This document shows positions 51,868-60,055 of a DNA stretch of 64,000 bases, in pieces. This DNA comes from Alkalicoccobacillus porphyridii (GTDB taxonomy: Bacteria; Bacillota; Bacilli; Bacillales; Bacillaceae_D), in contig NZ_VLXZ01000001.1 in NCBI RefSeq assembly GCF_007293315.1, positions 186,001 to 250,000 on the forward strand. The letters run 5' to 3'. How positions within the stretch are numbered: position 1 is the first letter of the stretch; every line of letters begins with the position of its first letter. Below the pieces are notes generated by a model. That model was given only the letters and a program-made list of their open reading frames with translations, made no database searches and was not told the origin of the DNA. Both the position numbers and the translations under genes were made by a program.

Positions 51868-52296
51868 TTATTTCTTTGCACGTTTGTTAAGATCGGCTTG
51901 GATCTCGTTAGACTGCTTTAACCATTCTTTAAGCTTGTCTTCAAGCGTGTTAAAGCCTTGTTGTTTTTGTTGCTGAGCTGGTTTACGTGAACCGCCACCA
52001 CCGTAGCTTCCACCGCCGCCGCTTGGACGTGGCTTGCTTGCCGGACGAGCTGGTGCTTCTTGAGTTGCACGGATAGATAAAGAAATTTTTCCTGAGTTCT
52101 CGTCTACAGAAATGACTTTTACTTTTACTTCATCTCCAACTGTAAGGACATCATTAATATCCTTAACAAAGCCGTGAGCCACCTCCGAAATGTGTACTAA
52201 CCCCTGCTTCTGCTCATCAATTGCAATAAAGGCTCCAAACGGTTTAATACCCGTAACTTTACCTTCAATGATACTTCCTACTTCATAATTAGCCAT
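51868..52296 (-). CDS. yugI: General stress protein 13 (S1 RNA-binding domain)
   Basis: A 142-residue protein. Residues 2-75 are one S1 domain (YEVGSIIEGKVTGIKPFGAFI, GLVHISEVAHGF, VKVISVDENSGKISLSIRA). A Gly/Ser/Arg/Pro-rich linker follows (SGGGGSYGGGGSRKP), then a basic helical tail ending SNEIQADLNKRAKK. Known homologues associate with ribosomes. The ATG at 52296 has GGGAGA at 9 nt. A sigma-A promoter is visible at 52332-52360. Confidence 0.92.
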   Translation of the reverse strand: MANYEVGSIIEGKVTGIKPFGAFIAIDEQKQGLVHISEVAHGFVKDINDVLTVGDEVKVKVISVDENSGKISLSIRATQEAPARPASKPRPSGGGGSYGGGGSRKPAQQQKQQGFNTLEDKLKEWLKQSNEIQADLNKRAKK

Positions 52297-52331
52297 GCAC
52301 ATACATCTCCCAACTATTTTTTAACCTTTTG

Positions 52332-52360
52332 ATTTTAACATAGGTTTTGAAATTATGCAA
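52332..52360 (-). promoter_or_regulatory. Sigma-A promoter of yugI
   Basis: Minus strand TTGCAT (52360-52355), 17 nt, TAAAAT (52337-52332), 36 bp before the start codon. Confidence 0.65.
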
Positions 52361-52489
52361 AAAGCATTTAAAGACTAAAAATTATTATAATTACATTTTT
52401 TTCATTGCTTTTGCTACCCTGAGTCTATTGGATTTTAACCAAAGCTTTTTGAAAGAGGTATACCAAGTTAGGTTGTTCTATACTCGCTC

Positions 52490-52610
52490 CCTGGATGAGG
52501 GCACGCTTTCCGAGGGCGGGCGTTGAACTAAACTGGCTTTGCCAGTGTATTTCAACCCTGCCCGTAATTCCCTTCGGAGTCGGCCACTCATCCCGTCCGC
52601 TAAGTTAAGA
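52490..52610. repeat. Second type of intergenic palindromic repeat
   Basis: GAGGGCACGCTTTCCGAGGG, CGGGCGTTGAA ... TTCAACCCTGCCCG (arms about 12 nt with a loop of CTGGCTTTGCCAG, itself a 5-bp hairpin), then TTCGGAGTCGGCCACTCATC, CCGTCCGCT. The last part recalls the outer arm of the main repeat (CGTCCGCTT) and 6760-6796 (GGAGTCGGTCCCATTCCGTC). It lies between yfmL and yugI, in a gap of about 340 bp with no gene. Confidence 0.65.
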
Positions 52611-52640
52611 TATTATCCAACAATTAACCCCCACAGGATC

Positions 52641-53786
52641 CTAAACCTCTTTATAGAAAACTTGTCCACCTTTTATGATTGCTTCTTGGAGGTCAATGTT
52701 TAATTCTTGCTTTAATTGATTTAGCTTATAGGCTTGGCGTGGTTCGATTAGTGTGTATACTTGCCCTGATTGACCGGCTCTTCCGGTTCGGCCGGCTCGG
52801 TGTAGGTAAGAATCTGATTCTTTTGGTGCATCTAGTTGTATGATATGTGTCACTTCTGTTACATCTAATCCCCTGGCAGCTAAATCCGTTGCGACAAGAA
52901 TATTTAATTCGGACTTCCGAAAAGCGGTTAGAGCTTTTTCTCTTTCTACTTTTGTGCTTTCAGATGACAAAGAGGCTGCTTTTAACCCTCGATACACTAA
53001 TTTTTCCGTTGTTTCAACAAGTCGCTCAAGCTGGTTTACGAAAACAATTCCTCTTTGGATGTCTTCTGCATGAATGAGCTTTCGCACCGTATCAATTTTA
53101 TCCCGTGCCTCTGTTTGTATATAAAAGTGTGATACCGACTCTTGGTTAATGTCTTCTCCATCTGCTTCAAGCTCAATTGTGAATGGTGCAAACCCTTCAA
53201 TTTTTTCTTGTAGACCTTGAGGGATTGTTGCTGAGACAAATAAGAACTGCTTGTCTCGCCCAATTCGTTTTGAAATTTCAGTAACAGCTGACCAGGAAGT
53301 TGTCTCCCCAAGCATGCGATCTGCTTCGTCCACGGTAACCGTCACAACATCTTTTAGTTTTAATTTCTTTAAGTTAATGAGCTCTAATAAGCGTCCAGGT
53401 GTGCCAATCACCACTTGTGGTTTTTGCTTCTTTAGCTTTTCAAGCTGGCGGTTAATGTTAGCTCCACCAATGAAAGCAGCCACGTGAATAGGTTGATCCG
53501 CTACAAGTTGTTTAGCGACTTCATATATTTGCATGGATAGCTCTTGAGTTGGCGCTAATATGATAACTTGTAGCCCTTTTTGAGTAGCATCTAAACGCGT
53601 GAGAGCAGGGAGTAGATAAGCTAATGTTTTCCCCGTACCCGTTTGAGAGCGTGCGATAATACTTTGACCCTCAAGAGCTTCGGGAATCATTTTCTGTTGA
53701 ATATCCGTCGGTTCGCTAATATTCATTTGTGCCAATGCTTGTTTTACATACTTGGGTAATACATCAGATTGAAATAGATTTGTCAT
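52641..53786 (-). CDS. yfmL: DEAD-box RNA helicase YfmL-like
   Basis: A 381-residue short DEAD-box protein with all motifs: Q motif (MNISEPTDIQQKMIPEAL), I ARSQTGTGKT (about 45-54), Ia APTQELSMQ, Ib TPGRLLE, II DEADRM, III SATI, V ATDLAARGLD, and VI HRAGRTGRAG. It has no C-terminal RNA-binding extension, which fits YfmL (B. subtilis; ribosome biogenesis in the cold) over CshA/DbpA. Start ATG at 53786. Single gene; the terminator is not evident. Confidence 0.82.
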   Translation of the reverse strand: MTNLFQSDVLPKYVKQALAQMNISEPTDIQQKMIPEALEGQSIIARSQTGTGKTLAYLLPALTRLDATQKGLQVIILAPTQELSMQIYEVAKQLVADQPIHVAAFIGGANINRQLEKLKKQKPQVVIGTPGRLLELINLKKLKLKDVVTVTVDEADRMLGETTSWSAVTEISKRIGRDKQFLFVSATIPQGLQEKIEGFAPFTIELEADGEDINQESVSHFYIQTEARDKIDTVRKLIHAEDIQRGIVFVNQLERLVETTEKLVYRGLKAASLSSESTKVEREKALTAFRKSELNILVATDLAARGLDVTEVTHIIQLDAPKESDSYLHRAGRTGRAGQSGQVYTLIEPRQAYKLNQLKQELNIDLQEAIIKGGQVFYKEV

Positions 53787-53816
53787 GAATCCTTACTCAC
53801 ACCTTTTATTATTTAT

Positions 53817-54599
53817 CTAACGAGCTTCTCTTCTCATTGAACGTGCTTCATCCTCTGTCATCATACCGAGTTGATTGATAAAGCTTTGCGCAAAAGAACC
53901 AAAGCCTTCTTTCTTTGTCTCTTGAAACGCTTTTTCTGCAGCCACGCCATAATATGAAACGGCTGATGCAGCTGTTTCTACATCATCCTTACGGTCTGAT
54001 ACGGCTGCAAATGCAGCAACGACTCCACCAAGTAAGCATCCTGCTCCAACAATTTTGGTTAGCCACTCATGTCCATTAGCGATCGTTTGTACGTTTGAGC
54101 CGTCTGTAATCACATCAATATCACCCGTCACTACAGCAATACATTGGTACGTGTTTGCTAACTGTTTGGCTACCTCCAGCTTGTCTCCTTCTAGAGACCC
54201 ATCGACCCCTTTTACAGTGCCTTCTAATCCTAATAAGGCTGCCGCTTCACCAGCATTACCACGTATGATTGTAACGTCCACTTCCTCAAGTATCTGATGG
54301 CAGATTTGAGTACGAAAAGGCGTAGCCCCCGCTCCAACAGGGTCTAAAATAACCGGCTTCCCTGCTTTATTTGCGGCTTTTCCTGCAAGAATCATGGCAT
54401 GAGCCAGTTCAACAGAGGGTGTACCAATGTTTAATAACAGTGCACCCGCTGCACCCGCCATATCCTCTACCTCTTCCTTTGCATAGGCCATAACGGGGGA
54501 AGCACCTAAAGCTAACAGTCCATTGGCTGTAAATGTTGTGACCACCATATTGGTCATACAATGAACCAACGGATTTATTTCTTTCACTTTATTCAGCAC
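53817..54599 (-). CDS. thiM: Hydroxyethylthiazole kinase
   Basis: A 260-residue ribokinase-like enzyme. INPLVHCMTNMVVTTFTANGLLALGASPVMA (N-terminal), LDPVGAGATPFR (substrate pocket), RGNAGE, and VVTGDIDVITDG with GAGCLLGGVVAAFAA (catalytic GAGC) are all present. It phosphorylates 4-methyl-5-hydroxyethylthiazole in thiamine salvage. No thiE, thiD or transporter is adjacent, and I see no TPP-riboswitch in the 70 bp upstream. The start is GTG at 54599 behind AGGAGGTAAAAGAT. It follows the alaRT terminator on the same strand. Confidence 0.9.
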   Translation of the reverse strand: MLNKVKEINPLVHCMTNMVVTTFTANGLLALGASPVMAYAKEEVEDMAGAAGALLLNIGTPSVELAHAMILAGKAANKAGKPVILDPVGAGATPFRTQICHQILEEVDVTIIRGNAGEAAALLGLEGTVKGVDGSLEGDKLEVAKQLANTYQCIAVVTGDIDVITDGSNVQTIANGHEWLTKIVGAGCLLGGVVAAFAAVSDRKDDVETAASAVSYYGVAAEKAFQETKKEGFGSFAQSFINQLGMMTEDEARSMRREAR

Positions 54600-54624
54600 A
54601 TCTTTTACCTCCTGTCATTCACAC

Positions 54625-54666
54625 GGAAAGAAACCGCTTATTAGACTACCCTAATAAGCAGTTTTC
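54625..54666 (-). terminator. Terminator of the alaR-alaT operon
   Basis: Minus strand GAAAACTGCTTATTAG / CTAATAAGCGGTTTC (15 bp, 6-nt loop) and a T-rich 3' side; it separates alaT from thiM. Confidence 0.8.
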
Positions 54667-54667
54667 T

Positions 54668-55849
54668 TTACTTATATTTTGTTAAAAAACGATCCAAACG
54701 CGTCATTGCCTCTTTAAGGTGATCCATGGATGTGGCATAGGAACAACGAATATAGCCTTCTCCACCTTCTCCAAATACATGCCCCGGAACTACAGCCACT
54801 CTTTCTTCAAGAAGTAATCGTTCAGCAAATTCTTCCGAAGTAAAACCCGTACTCCCGACTGAAGGAAAGGCATAAAACGCTCCACCAGGTGAGTGGCAAG
54901 GCAATCCAATTTCTGCAAACGATTTTACAACATAATTTCTACGTTGCCTGTAGGAGTTTCGCATTTGCTCTACATCTTCCATGCCATTCTCCAATGCCTC
55001 AATCGCACCATATTGAGCCATAGTTGGCGCACACATTAAGGTGTATTGATGAATTTTTAACATAGCTGCTAAAATATCAGGAGGAGCAAGAACAAAGCCA
55101 AGACGCCAACCAGTCATTGCGAACGCCTTAGAGAAACCGGAAATTAAAATCGTTCGATCTTTCATTCCATCCAATTCTGCGATGCTACAATGTTCTTCAT
55201 CATAAGAAAGTTCAGCATAAATTTCATCTGAAAAAACAAGTAAATTATGTTCGTTTGCGAGTGCCGATAGTTCCTTTAATTCTTCTTTGGTCATCGTCGA
55301 ACCTGTAGGATTGTTTGGAAAACAAATCATAAGCGCCTTTGTTCTTGGAGTGATCGCCTCTTTAATTTGCTCTGCTGTCACCTTAAATTGGTTCTCTACG
55401 CCCGTACGAACTGGAACGGGAACCCCTCCAGCCATAGATACAAGTGAACGATAGGATACAAACGTTGGCTCCACAATAATCACTTCATCCCCAGGGTTCA
55501 GAATGGCACGCATACCAATATCAATGGCTTCACTAGCACCTACAGTCACCAAAACCTCTGTTTCAGGATCGTAGCTGACTGAAAAACGATCTTGCATATA
55601 ATCAGAAATCGCTTTACGCAATTCTATTACGCCTGCATTAGCTGAATATGAAGTAAATCCTCGTTCTAAGGAAGATATGCTCGCCTCTCTTACCTTCCAT
55701 GGCGTGACATAATCTGGCTCTCCTACGCCTAGTGATATCACATTCTCCATCGTGGAAGCTAAATCAAAAAAACGGCGAATGCCAGACGGAGGAATTTCTT
55801 GAACACGCTGTGATAATCTAGATGTTTGATTTATACTAATTGAACTCAT
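54668..55849 (-). CDS. alaT: Alanine-type aminotransferase AlaT
   Basis: A 393-residue class I aminotransferase. ISLGVGEPDYVTPW (about 36-49), YSANAG, FPNNPTGSTM (Asn), FSDEIYAELSY (Asp/Tyr), SGFSKAFAMTGWRLG (Schiff-base Lys, about 237) and IRCSYA (Arg) complete the fold-type I set. B. subtilis AlaT (YugH) makes alanine from pyruvate and glutamate. It is coupled to alaR by an ATGA overlap. Confidence 0.88.
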   Translation of the reverse strand: MSSISINQTSRLSQRVQEIPPSGIRRFFDLASTMENVISLGVGEPDYVTPWKVREASISSLERGFTSYSANAGVIELRKAISDYMQDRFSVSYDPETEVLVTVGASEAIDIGMRAILNPGDEVIIVEPTFVSYRSLVSMAGGVPVPVRTGVENQFKVTAEQIKEAITPRTKALMICFPNNPTGSTMTKEELKELSALANEHNLLVFSDEIYAELSYDEEHCSIAELDGMKDRTILISGFSKAFAMTGWRLGFVLAPPDILAAMLKIHQYTLMCAPTMAQYGAIEALENGMEDVEQMRNSYRQRRNYVVKSFAEIGLPCHSPGGAFYAFPSVGSTGFTSEEFAERLLLEERVAVVPGHVFGEGGEGYIRCSYATSMDHLKEAMTRLDRFLTKYK

Positions 55850-56340
55850 GGAGACACCACCATACGACGATCTTTATCTGGTTCATCAAAAACCACACCA
55901 TCATGCTTATATTTCTTCAACTGAAAATGAGTGGTTGTGGAAATAACAGAGTCAATCGTTGATAATTTATCTGATACAAAGCGCGCACTCTCAGACATTG
56001 TTTTGCTTTCTATCACAACGGAGAGGTCATATGCTCCTGACATTAAATACAATGCCTGAACCTCAGGAAATCGATAAATTCGTTCAGCCACTTCATCAAA
56101 ACCAACTCCGCGTTTTGGTGTTACTTTAACATCTATAACTGCTGTAATCCCTTCTTGATCACGGACTTTTGCCCAATCAATGACCGCCGAATAACTGAGG
56201 ATCACTCTTTCTTTTTCCAGCTCAGCTAGATATTGCTTTACTTCTTCTTCTGTAGCATCTACCATCTTAGCTAAGATCGGAATTTCTATTCGACCATTTG
56301 ATTCTATAATTTGAAGGATTTCAATCGCTTTTGAATCCAT
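55846..56340 (-). CDS. alaR: Lrp-family regulator AlaR
   Basis: A 164-residue Lrp/AsnC protein: N-terminal HTH (IPILAKMVDATEEEVKQYLAELEKERVILSYSAVIDW, about 18-55) and a C-terminal RAM domain (TAVIDVKVTPKRGVGFDEVAERIYRFPEV and YLMSGAYDLSVVIES). In B. subtilis AlaR activates alaT. It is the first gene of the pair. The SD is GAAGGGAAG. Confidence 0.88.
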   Translation of the reverse strand: MDSKAIEILQIIESNGRIEIPILAKMVDATEEEVKQYLAELEKERVILSYSAVIDWAKVRDQEGITAVIDVKVTPKRGVGFDEVAERIYRFPEVQALYLMSGAYDLSVVIESKTMSESARFVSDKLSTIDSVISTTTHFQLKKYKHDGVVFDEPDKDRRMVVSP

Positions 56341-56455
56341 TTGTATAACTTCCCTTCCTGCTCCAGAATGTTACCGTTGGTTTTTGTATATCATAACATA
56401 GCGGACAATTTGGAACGAACACTCTTTATGACTTTTTAATCTTTTATATAGTTAC

Positions 56456-57082
56456 TTGGAGGTGGACACAATCGAAAATACATCAAATACCAAAAATAAA
56501 ACAGCGTTAATTATAATCGATATGATTAATGCGATGGACTTTGAAGATGCGAATGATCTTTATGAACATGCTTACCCGTGTGCAGAGCGAATTGCGGAGC
56601 TTAAAAGAAGAGCCAAAGATGCCGGCATCCCGACTATTTATGTAAATGATAATTACGGTCGGTGGCAGTCGGATTTTAAAGAGATTGTGGAATATATTAT
56701 TGAGGAGGACAAGTTAGGCAAATCGATTACTGAGCTGCTGAAGCCAGCTGAAGAGGATTATTTTGTCTTAAAGCCTAAATTCTCTGGATTTTTCGCCACC
56801 CCTCTCCACCTTCTTCTAGAACACTTAAAGGTGGAAACGGTCATTTTAACTGGCGTTGCGGGAAATATGTGTGTACATTTTACAGCAAATGATGCCTACA
56901 TGCGAGATTACAAACTCTATGTACCAGAAGATTGTACAGCTTCTAATACTCTCTCAGCAAACAAAGAAGCCCTCCACCTAATCCGAGATGTCCTAAAAGG
57001 CAACATCACTTCATCCACAGAGCTTAGGTTTAACGGGGATACAACGGAGGATATTCAGGAGCAAGGTGGGAAGAAGGAATAG
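56456..57082 (+). CDS. Isochorismatase-family cysteine hydrolase
   Basis: About 204-208 residues. The catalytic Asp lies in LIIIDMINAMDF (about 18-30), Lys in LKPKFSGFFATPL (about 103) and Cys in TGVAGNMCVHFTANDA (about 143), the D-K-C triad of the family, which hydrolyses amides such as nicotinamide or isochorismate; pyrazinamidase/nicotinamidase metal His are not obvious. The start is uncertain: GGAGGT points to ATC at 56471 (7-nt gap), which would be a rare start; TTG at 56456 or GTG at 56462 overlap the SD. Single gene. Confidence 0.8.
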   Translation: MEVDTIENTSNTKNKTALIIIDMINAMDFEDANDLYEHAYPCAERIAELKRRAKDAGIPTIYVNDNYGRWQSDFKEIVEYIIEEDKLGKSITELLKPAEEDYFVLKPKFSGFFATPLHLLLEHLKVETVILTGVAGNMCVHFTANDAYMRDYKLYVPEDCTASNTLSANKEALHLIRDVLKGNITSSTELRFNGDTTEDIQEQGGKKE

Positions 57083-57190
57083 TTAGAGTCAATTAGTGCT
57101 TGCTAAATCAAACAAATTCTTGTGAAAGAATGTTATGTAGACGTTAGTGTCATCTCTCATACACTGATCACTTTACCTGCTACTCTCACC

Positions 57191-57560
57191 AAGCGGACGA
57201 AAATGGTGGCCTAGACCTGGGGGATGAAAAACAGGCCACCGAAAAAGTCATGTAGAAATGAGCTGAATGGCGTCGCTCCAGGAGAACCCTTCGCTTTCCG
57301 CGGGAACGGCCTCAGCCCTCGAAGTGGAAAACCGCCACTTCGATGTCTTCAGACACGTTCTGTTCCGCAGGAGTCTACGGGTTCTCCTTCCGCTATCGTT
57401 CTAACTTAAACTATTGAAGAATGTTCGCAGTCTTATAAAGATCGTTTTTCAGTGACCTCGATAAAAAATTCATTATTGAGATAAGGTGGCGGAGCCAGAT
57501 TACCGCGGGTACTCCCGCGGTAATCATGTCCCCATTTGGGAGCGCCGGACGAAGAGCCGA
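57191..57560 (-). repeat. Dispersed palindromic repeat, copy F (inverted, both outer arms)
   Basis: The core 57232-57459 runs CAGGCCACCGAAAAAG to TTTTTCAGTGACCTCG, with the common block inverted (CGGGAACGGCCTCAGCCC) and tip hairpin GAAGTGG/CCACTTC. The outer arm on the left is AAGCGGACGAAAATGGTGGC, on the right GAGCCAGATTACCGCGGGTA with a perfect palindrome ATTACCGCGGG/CCCGCGGTAAT. It lies between the convergent isochorismatase gene and luxS. Confidence 0.88.
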
Positions 57561-57639
57561 TACTCAGATATTCTCCAATTACTTATGCATGCGAAGTGAA
57601 TTTCTGGAACAACCTCCTCGCTCATTCATTTTATGCAAC

Positions 57640-57674
57640 AAAAAAAGCTGAACAATTAAATTGTTCAGCTTTTC
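57640..57674 (-). terminator. Terminator of luxS
   Basis: AAAAAGCTGAACAA / TTGTTCAGCTTTT hairpin with a T tract on the minus strand, 25 bp past the luxS stop. Confidence 0.85.
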
Positions 57675-57698
57675 TAATAGTCCCAACCAAAAGACTCT

Positions 57699-58172
57699 TT
57701 ATTTGTAGATTTCCTGTAAGGAATCTTTATCCTGCGATAACCAGTATTTCATTAATTTCTTTGATCCCTCTAAATCATGTAACTTCGCTTGACCGCATTG
57801 TTTTTCTGTTGCAGCAGGAACTTCGTCAATCTTTACCGAATACTCCATAGTCTTCTCAAGCACATCAATAATCTCACTCACTGTTGGAGTTCCGTGCATA
57901 ATAAGGTAAAAGCCAGTTTGGCAACCCATAGGAGAAAGATCAACCACATCAAAATGGTCATACTCTTCAGCAAACCGTCGGATATTTAATGCAAGCAAAT
58001 GCTCCATCGTGTGAATAACGTCCGGTTTCATTGCGCCTTTATTTGGCTGCATAAAGCGGATATCAAACTTCCGAACCTCACCATCAGAGCCTACCTTAAT
58101 TGTGCCACAAGGACGAACAAATGGTGCCTTCACAATCGTATGATCTAGCTCAAAGCTTTCCACTGTTGGCAA
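57699..58172 (-). CDS. luxS: S-ribosylhomocysteine lyase LuxS
   Basis: A 157-residue zinc enzyme. The ligands are HTMEH (about 54-58) and Cys in [13 protein letters not shown] (about 126); [12 protein letters not shown] contains the catalytic Cys (about 84). It cleaves S-ribosylhomocysteine to homocysteine and the AI-2 precursor DPD. The start TTG at 58172 is fixed by AAAGGAG with 8 nt spacing and gives the usual [10 protein letters not shown] start. It links to the mcc pathway by producing homocysteine, although the genes are far apart. Confidence 0.95.
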   Translation of the reverse strand: MPTVESFELDHTIVKAPFVRPCGTIKVGSDGEVRKFDIRFMQPNKGAMKPDVIHTMEHLLALNIRRFAEEYDHFDVVDLSPMGCQTGFYLIMHGTPTVSEIIDVLEKTMEYSVKIDEVPAATEKQCGQAKLHDLEGSKKLMKYWLSQDKDSLQEIYK

Positions 58173-58227
58173 GCTAATCACTCCTTTAATATGATTTCAT
58201 CAAGTATATCTAACCCGTTTCCATTTG

Positions 58228-58641
58228 TCATTGGTCTTGCTTCAGAAAGCTGGTCTCTTCCTTGTCGACTTGATGCAGATCCGTAAAGCTCTTAAGTTCT
58301 TCAATATATCCATCAGGCCTAAAGCGGTGAAGCTTTACTCGAAACCCTTTATGCAGCTCTACTAAAGCTAGGGTCTGGCGAATGGACGTAATAAACGTGA
58401 TTCGTTTCATAGAAGATGCAGGAATCTCTCTATTTAGTGCTCTGAGACCTGCAAGGTACCAAGAAAACGTAATACTGTTCTCGTTAATAGACAAAGTATA
58501 ATGTGAGAACATAATCACAGCAAAAATAGCAGCAACCACCACAGCCAGAAGCTGGTACACTCCGTCTAAGAAAAACGCATAAACCAGTGAAGTAATTAGT
58601 AACAACAACCACAGAAATTTAGATTCTTTCGCCTTATACAT
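58228..58641 (-). CDS. Hypothetical membrane protein with PH-like C-terminal part
   Basis: About 137 residues: two close membrane segments (FLWLLLLITSLVYAFFLD and LLAVVVAAIFAVIMF), then a beta-rich part (HYTLSINENSITFSWYLAGLRALNREIPASSMKRITFI) resembling bacterial PH domains, and a charged tail. I recognise no named family. The start ATG at 58641 is chosen over one 12 codons upstream because of the AGG at 9 nt; both are possible. Confidence 0.6.
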   Translation of the reverse strand: MYKAKESKFLWLLLLITSLVYAFFLDGVYQLLAVVVAAIFAVIMFSHYTLSINENSITFSWYLAGLRALNREIPASSMKRITFITSIRQTLALVELHKGFRVKLHRFRPDGYIEELKSFTDLHQVDKEETSFLKQDQ

Positions 58642-58765
58642 AATAGGTAACCTACTCCCCCTATCAAAATCAGTCAACGTCTATTATACAGGAGTTTAGT
58701 ATCATGAAAAGAAGGGGATTTATTCAAAAGAGCTATTATAACTTATTTTTCAAAGGATGATGCAT

Positions 58766-59584
58766 ATGAGAAGGCGCTCATTTTCTAAACAACTGATAAC
58801 TAAATTAAAAACAGATCCTATTCCAGATTGGTCCGCCACACTTGCTTACTATTTTATGCTCTCTATCTTTCCATTAATCATCTTTTTACTCGCCATTGTT
58901 CCGTATTTCAACCTAGATAATACGGAAATAGAAGGTTTTATTGGTGATTATCTACCCGAGGAAATTGCTACGCTTTTCTCCTCAACGATCATTGAAACAG
59001 TAAACGAACCTTCTGGAGGCTTGCTCTCATTCGGTATCTTAGCTACCATTTGGTCCGCATCTAACGGTCTTAATGCACTTATTAGAGCGATCAACCGCTC
59101 TTACGACATTGAAGAAACGCGGAACTTTATTAAATTGCGGCTCTTTTCCATTATTATGACTGTTGGTATGATTGTCACAATTGTTATTACTTTGGTTATG
59201 CCGGTTTTTGGCAATGTTATCATTGGATTCTTAGAGAGCTATATGGCTCTACCTCAAGAAACCTCTTCTTTCTTAAATGTCCTGCGCTATGTGATTGGCA
59301 TTGGCTTTATGATCTTGCTGTTAACTTTGCTATATTGGATCTCTCCAAATGTAAAGCTACGAATTAAAGAGGTTATTGTTGGAGCAGTTGTTGCTACATT
59401 GGGATGGCAGCTAGTATCCTTATTCTTTTCAATCTATGTAAGCAACTTCGGTAACTATTCAGCCACTTACGGAAGTTTGGGTGGTGTCATCATCCTCATG
59501 CTTTGGTTCTTTATCACAGGAATTATGCTGGTACTTGGAGGTCAGATTAACGCTGTCATTTACCAACGCAAACGGTTCCTCTAA
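58766..59584 (+). CDS. yfkH: YihY/BrkB-family membrane protein (YfkH)
   Basis: About 272 residues with six membrane segments. DWSATLAYYFMLSIFPLIIFLLAI (about 20-45), FGILATIWSASNGLNALIRAINRSYD, and the Ala/Gly-rich FSIYVSNFGNYSATYGSLGGVIILMLWFFITG (end) are family hallmarks. Once thought to be RNase BN; the role is unknown, and lipid scrambling or export has been suggested for relatives. The start ATG at 58766 has AAAGG at 9 nt; two ATGs just upstream overlap the SD. Confidence 0.8.
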   Translation: MRRRSFSKQLITKLKTDPIPDWSATLAYYFMLSIFPLIIFLLAIVPYFNLDNTEIEGFIGDYLPEEIATLFSSTIIETVNEPSGGLLSFGILATIWSASNGLNALIRAINRSYDIEETRNFIKLRLFSIIMTVGMIVTIVITLVMPVFGNVIIGFLESYMALPQETSSFLNVLRYVIGIGFMILLLTLLYWISPNVKLRIKEVIVGAVVATLGWQLVSLFFSIYVSNFGNYSATYGSLGGVIILMLWFFITGIMLVLGGQINAVIYQRKRFL

Positions 59585-59669
59585 AAAATATTTTGTATTG
59601 ATGTATAATTTCTTTTTCAATGGGAAACGATGGTAGCAGATCGTATCTAGAAAAAGGAGTTGTAAAACA

Positions 59670-59942
59670 ATGAATAAATCAGAACTTATCTCTGCTGTTG
59701 CAGAACGCTCTGAGTTAACAAAAAAAGATGCTGGACTCGCGATTCAATCAGCTTTTGATATCATTTCTGAGTCGCTTGAAAAGGGTGAAACCGTTCAGTT
59801 AATTGGGTTTGGAAACTTTGAAGTGAGAGAACGCGCAGCCAGGAAAGGACGTAACCCTCAAACAGGGGAAGAGATTAATATTGCTGCTACCAAAACTCCT
59901 GCTTTTAAAGCCGGAAAACAATTAAAAGATGCAGTAAAATAA
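59670..59942 (+). CDS. hup: DNA-binding protein HU
   Basis: A 90-residue HU beta-type protein. [20 protein letters not shown] (helical dimer part), [21 protein letters not shown] (the DNA-binding arm with Pro63-equivalent in RNPQTGE), and [15 protein letters not shown]. It matches HBsu with a few changes. It packs the chromosome. SD AAAAAGGAG; TATAAT around 59603 is a likely -10. Single gene with its own terminator. Confidence 0.93.
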   Translation: MNKSELISAVAERSELTKKDAGLAIQSAFDIISESLEKGETVQLIGFGNFEVRERAARKGRNPQTGEEINIAATKTPAFKAGKQLKDAVK

Positions 59943-59989
59943 CAAACCGTCCATTGGATAAGGATTAAATTCCCACTGCTTGAATACAA

Positions 59990-60026
59990 ATAAGGAACGC
60001 TCCATTTTTTGAGCGTTCCTTATTTT
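59990..60026. terminator. Bidirectional terminator between hup and pepA
   Basis: AATAAGGAACGCTC / GAGCGTTCCTTATT with an 8-nt loop; T tracts on both strands, 48 bp after hup and 30 bp after pepA. Confidence 0.9.
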
Positions 60027-60055
60027 AGTTGTCCATAAACAAGCATGTTATTGCA

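Noticed and set aside
54600-54667. TPP riboswitch before thiM
   Set aside because: The leader contains only the alaT terminator hairpin and the SD; none of the conserved thi-box words is present.
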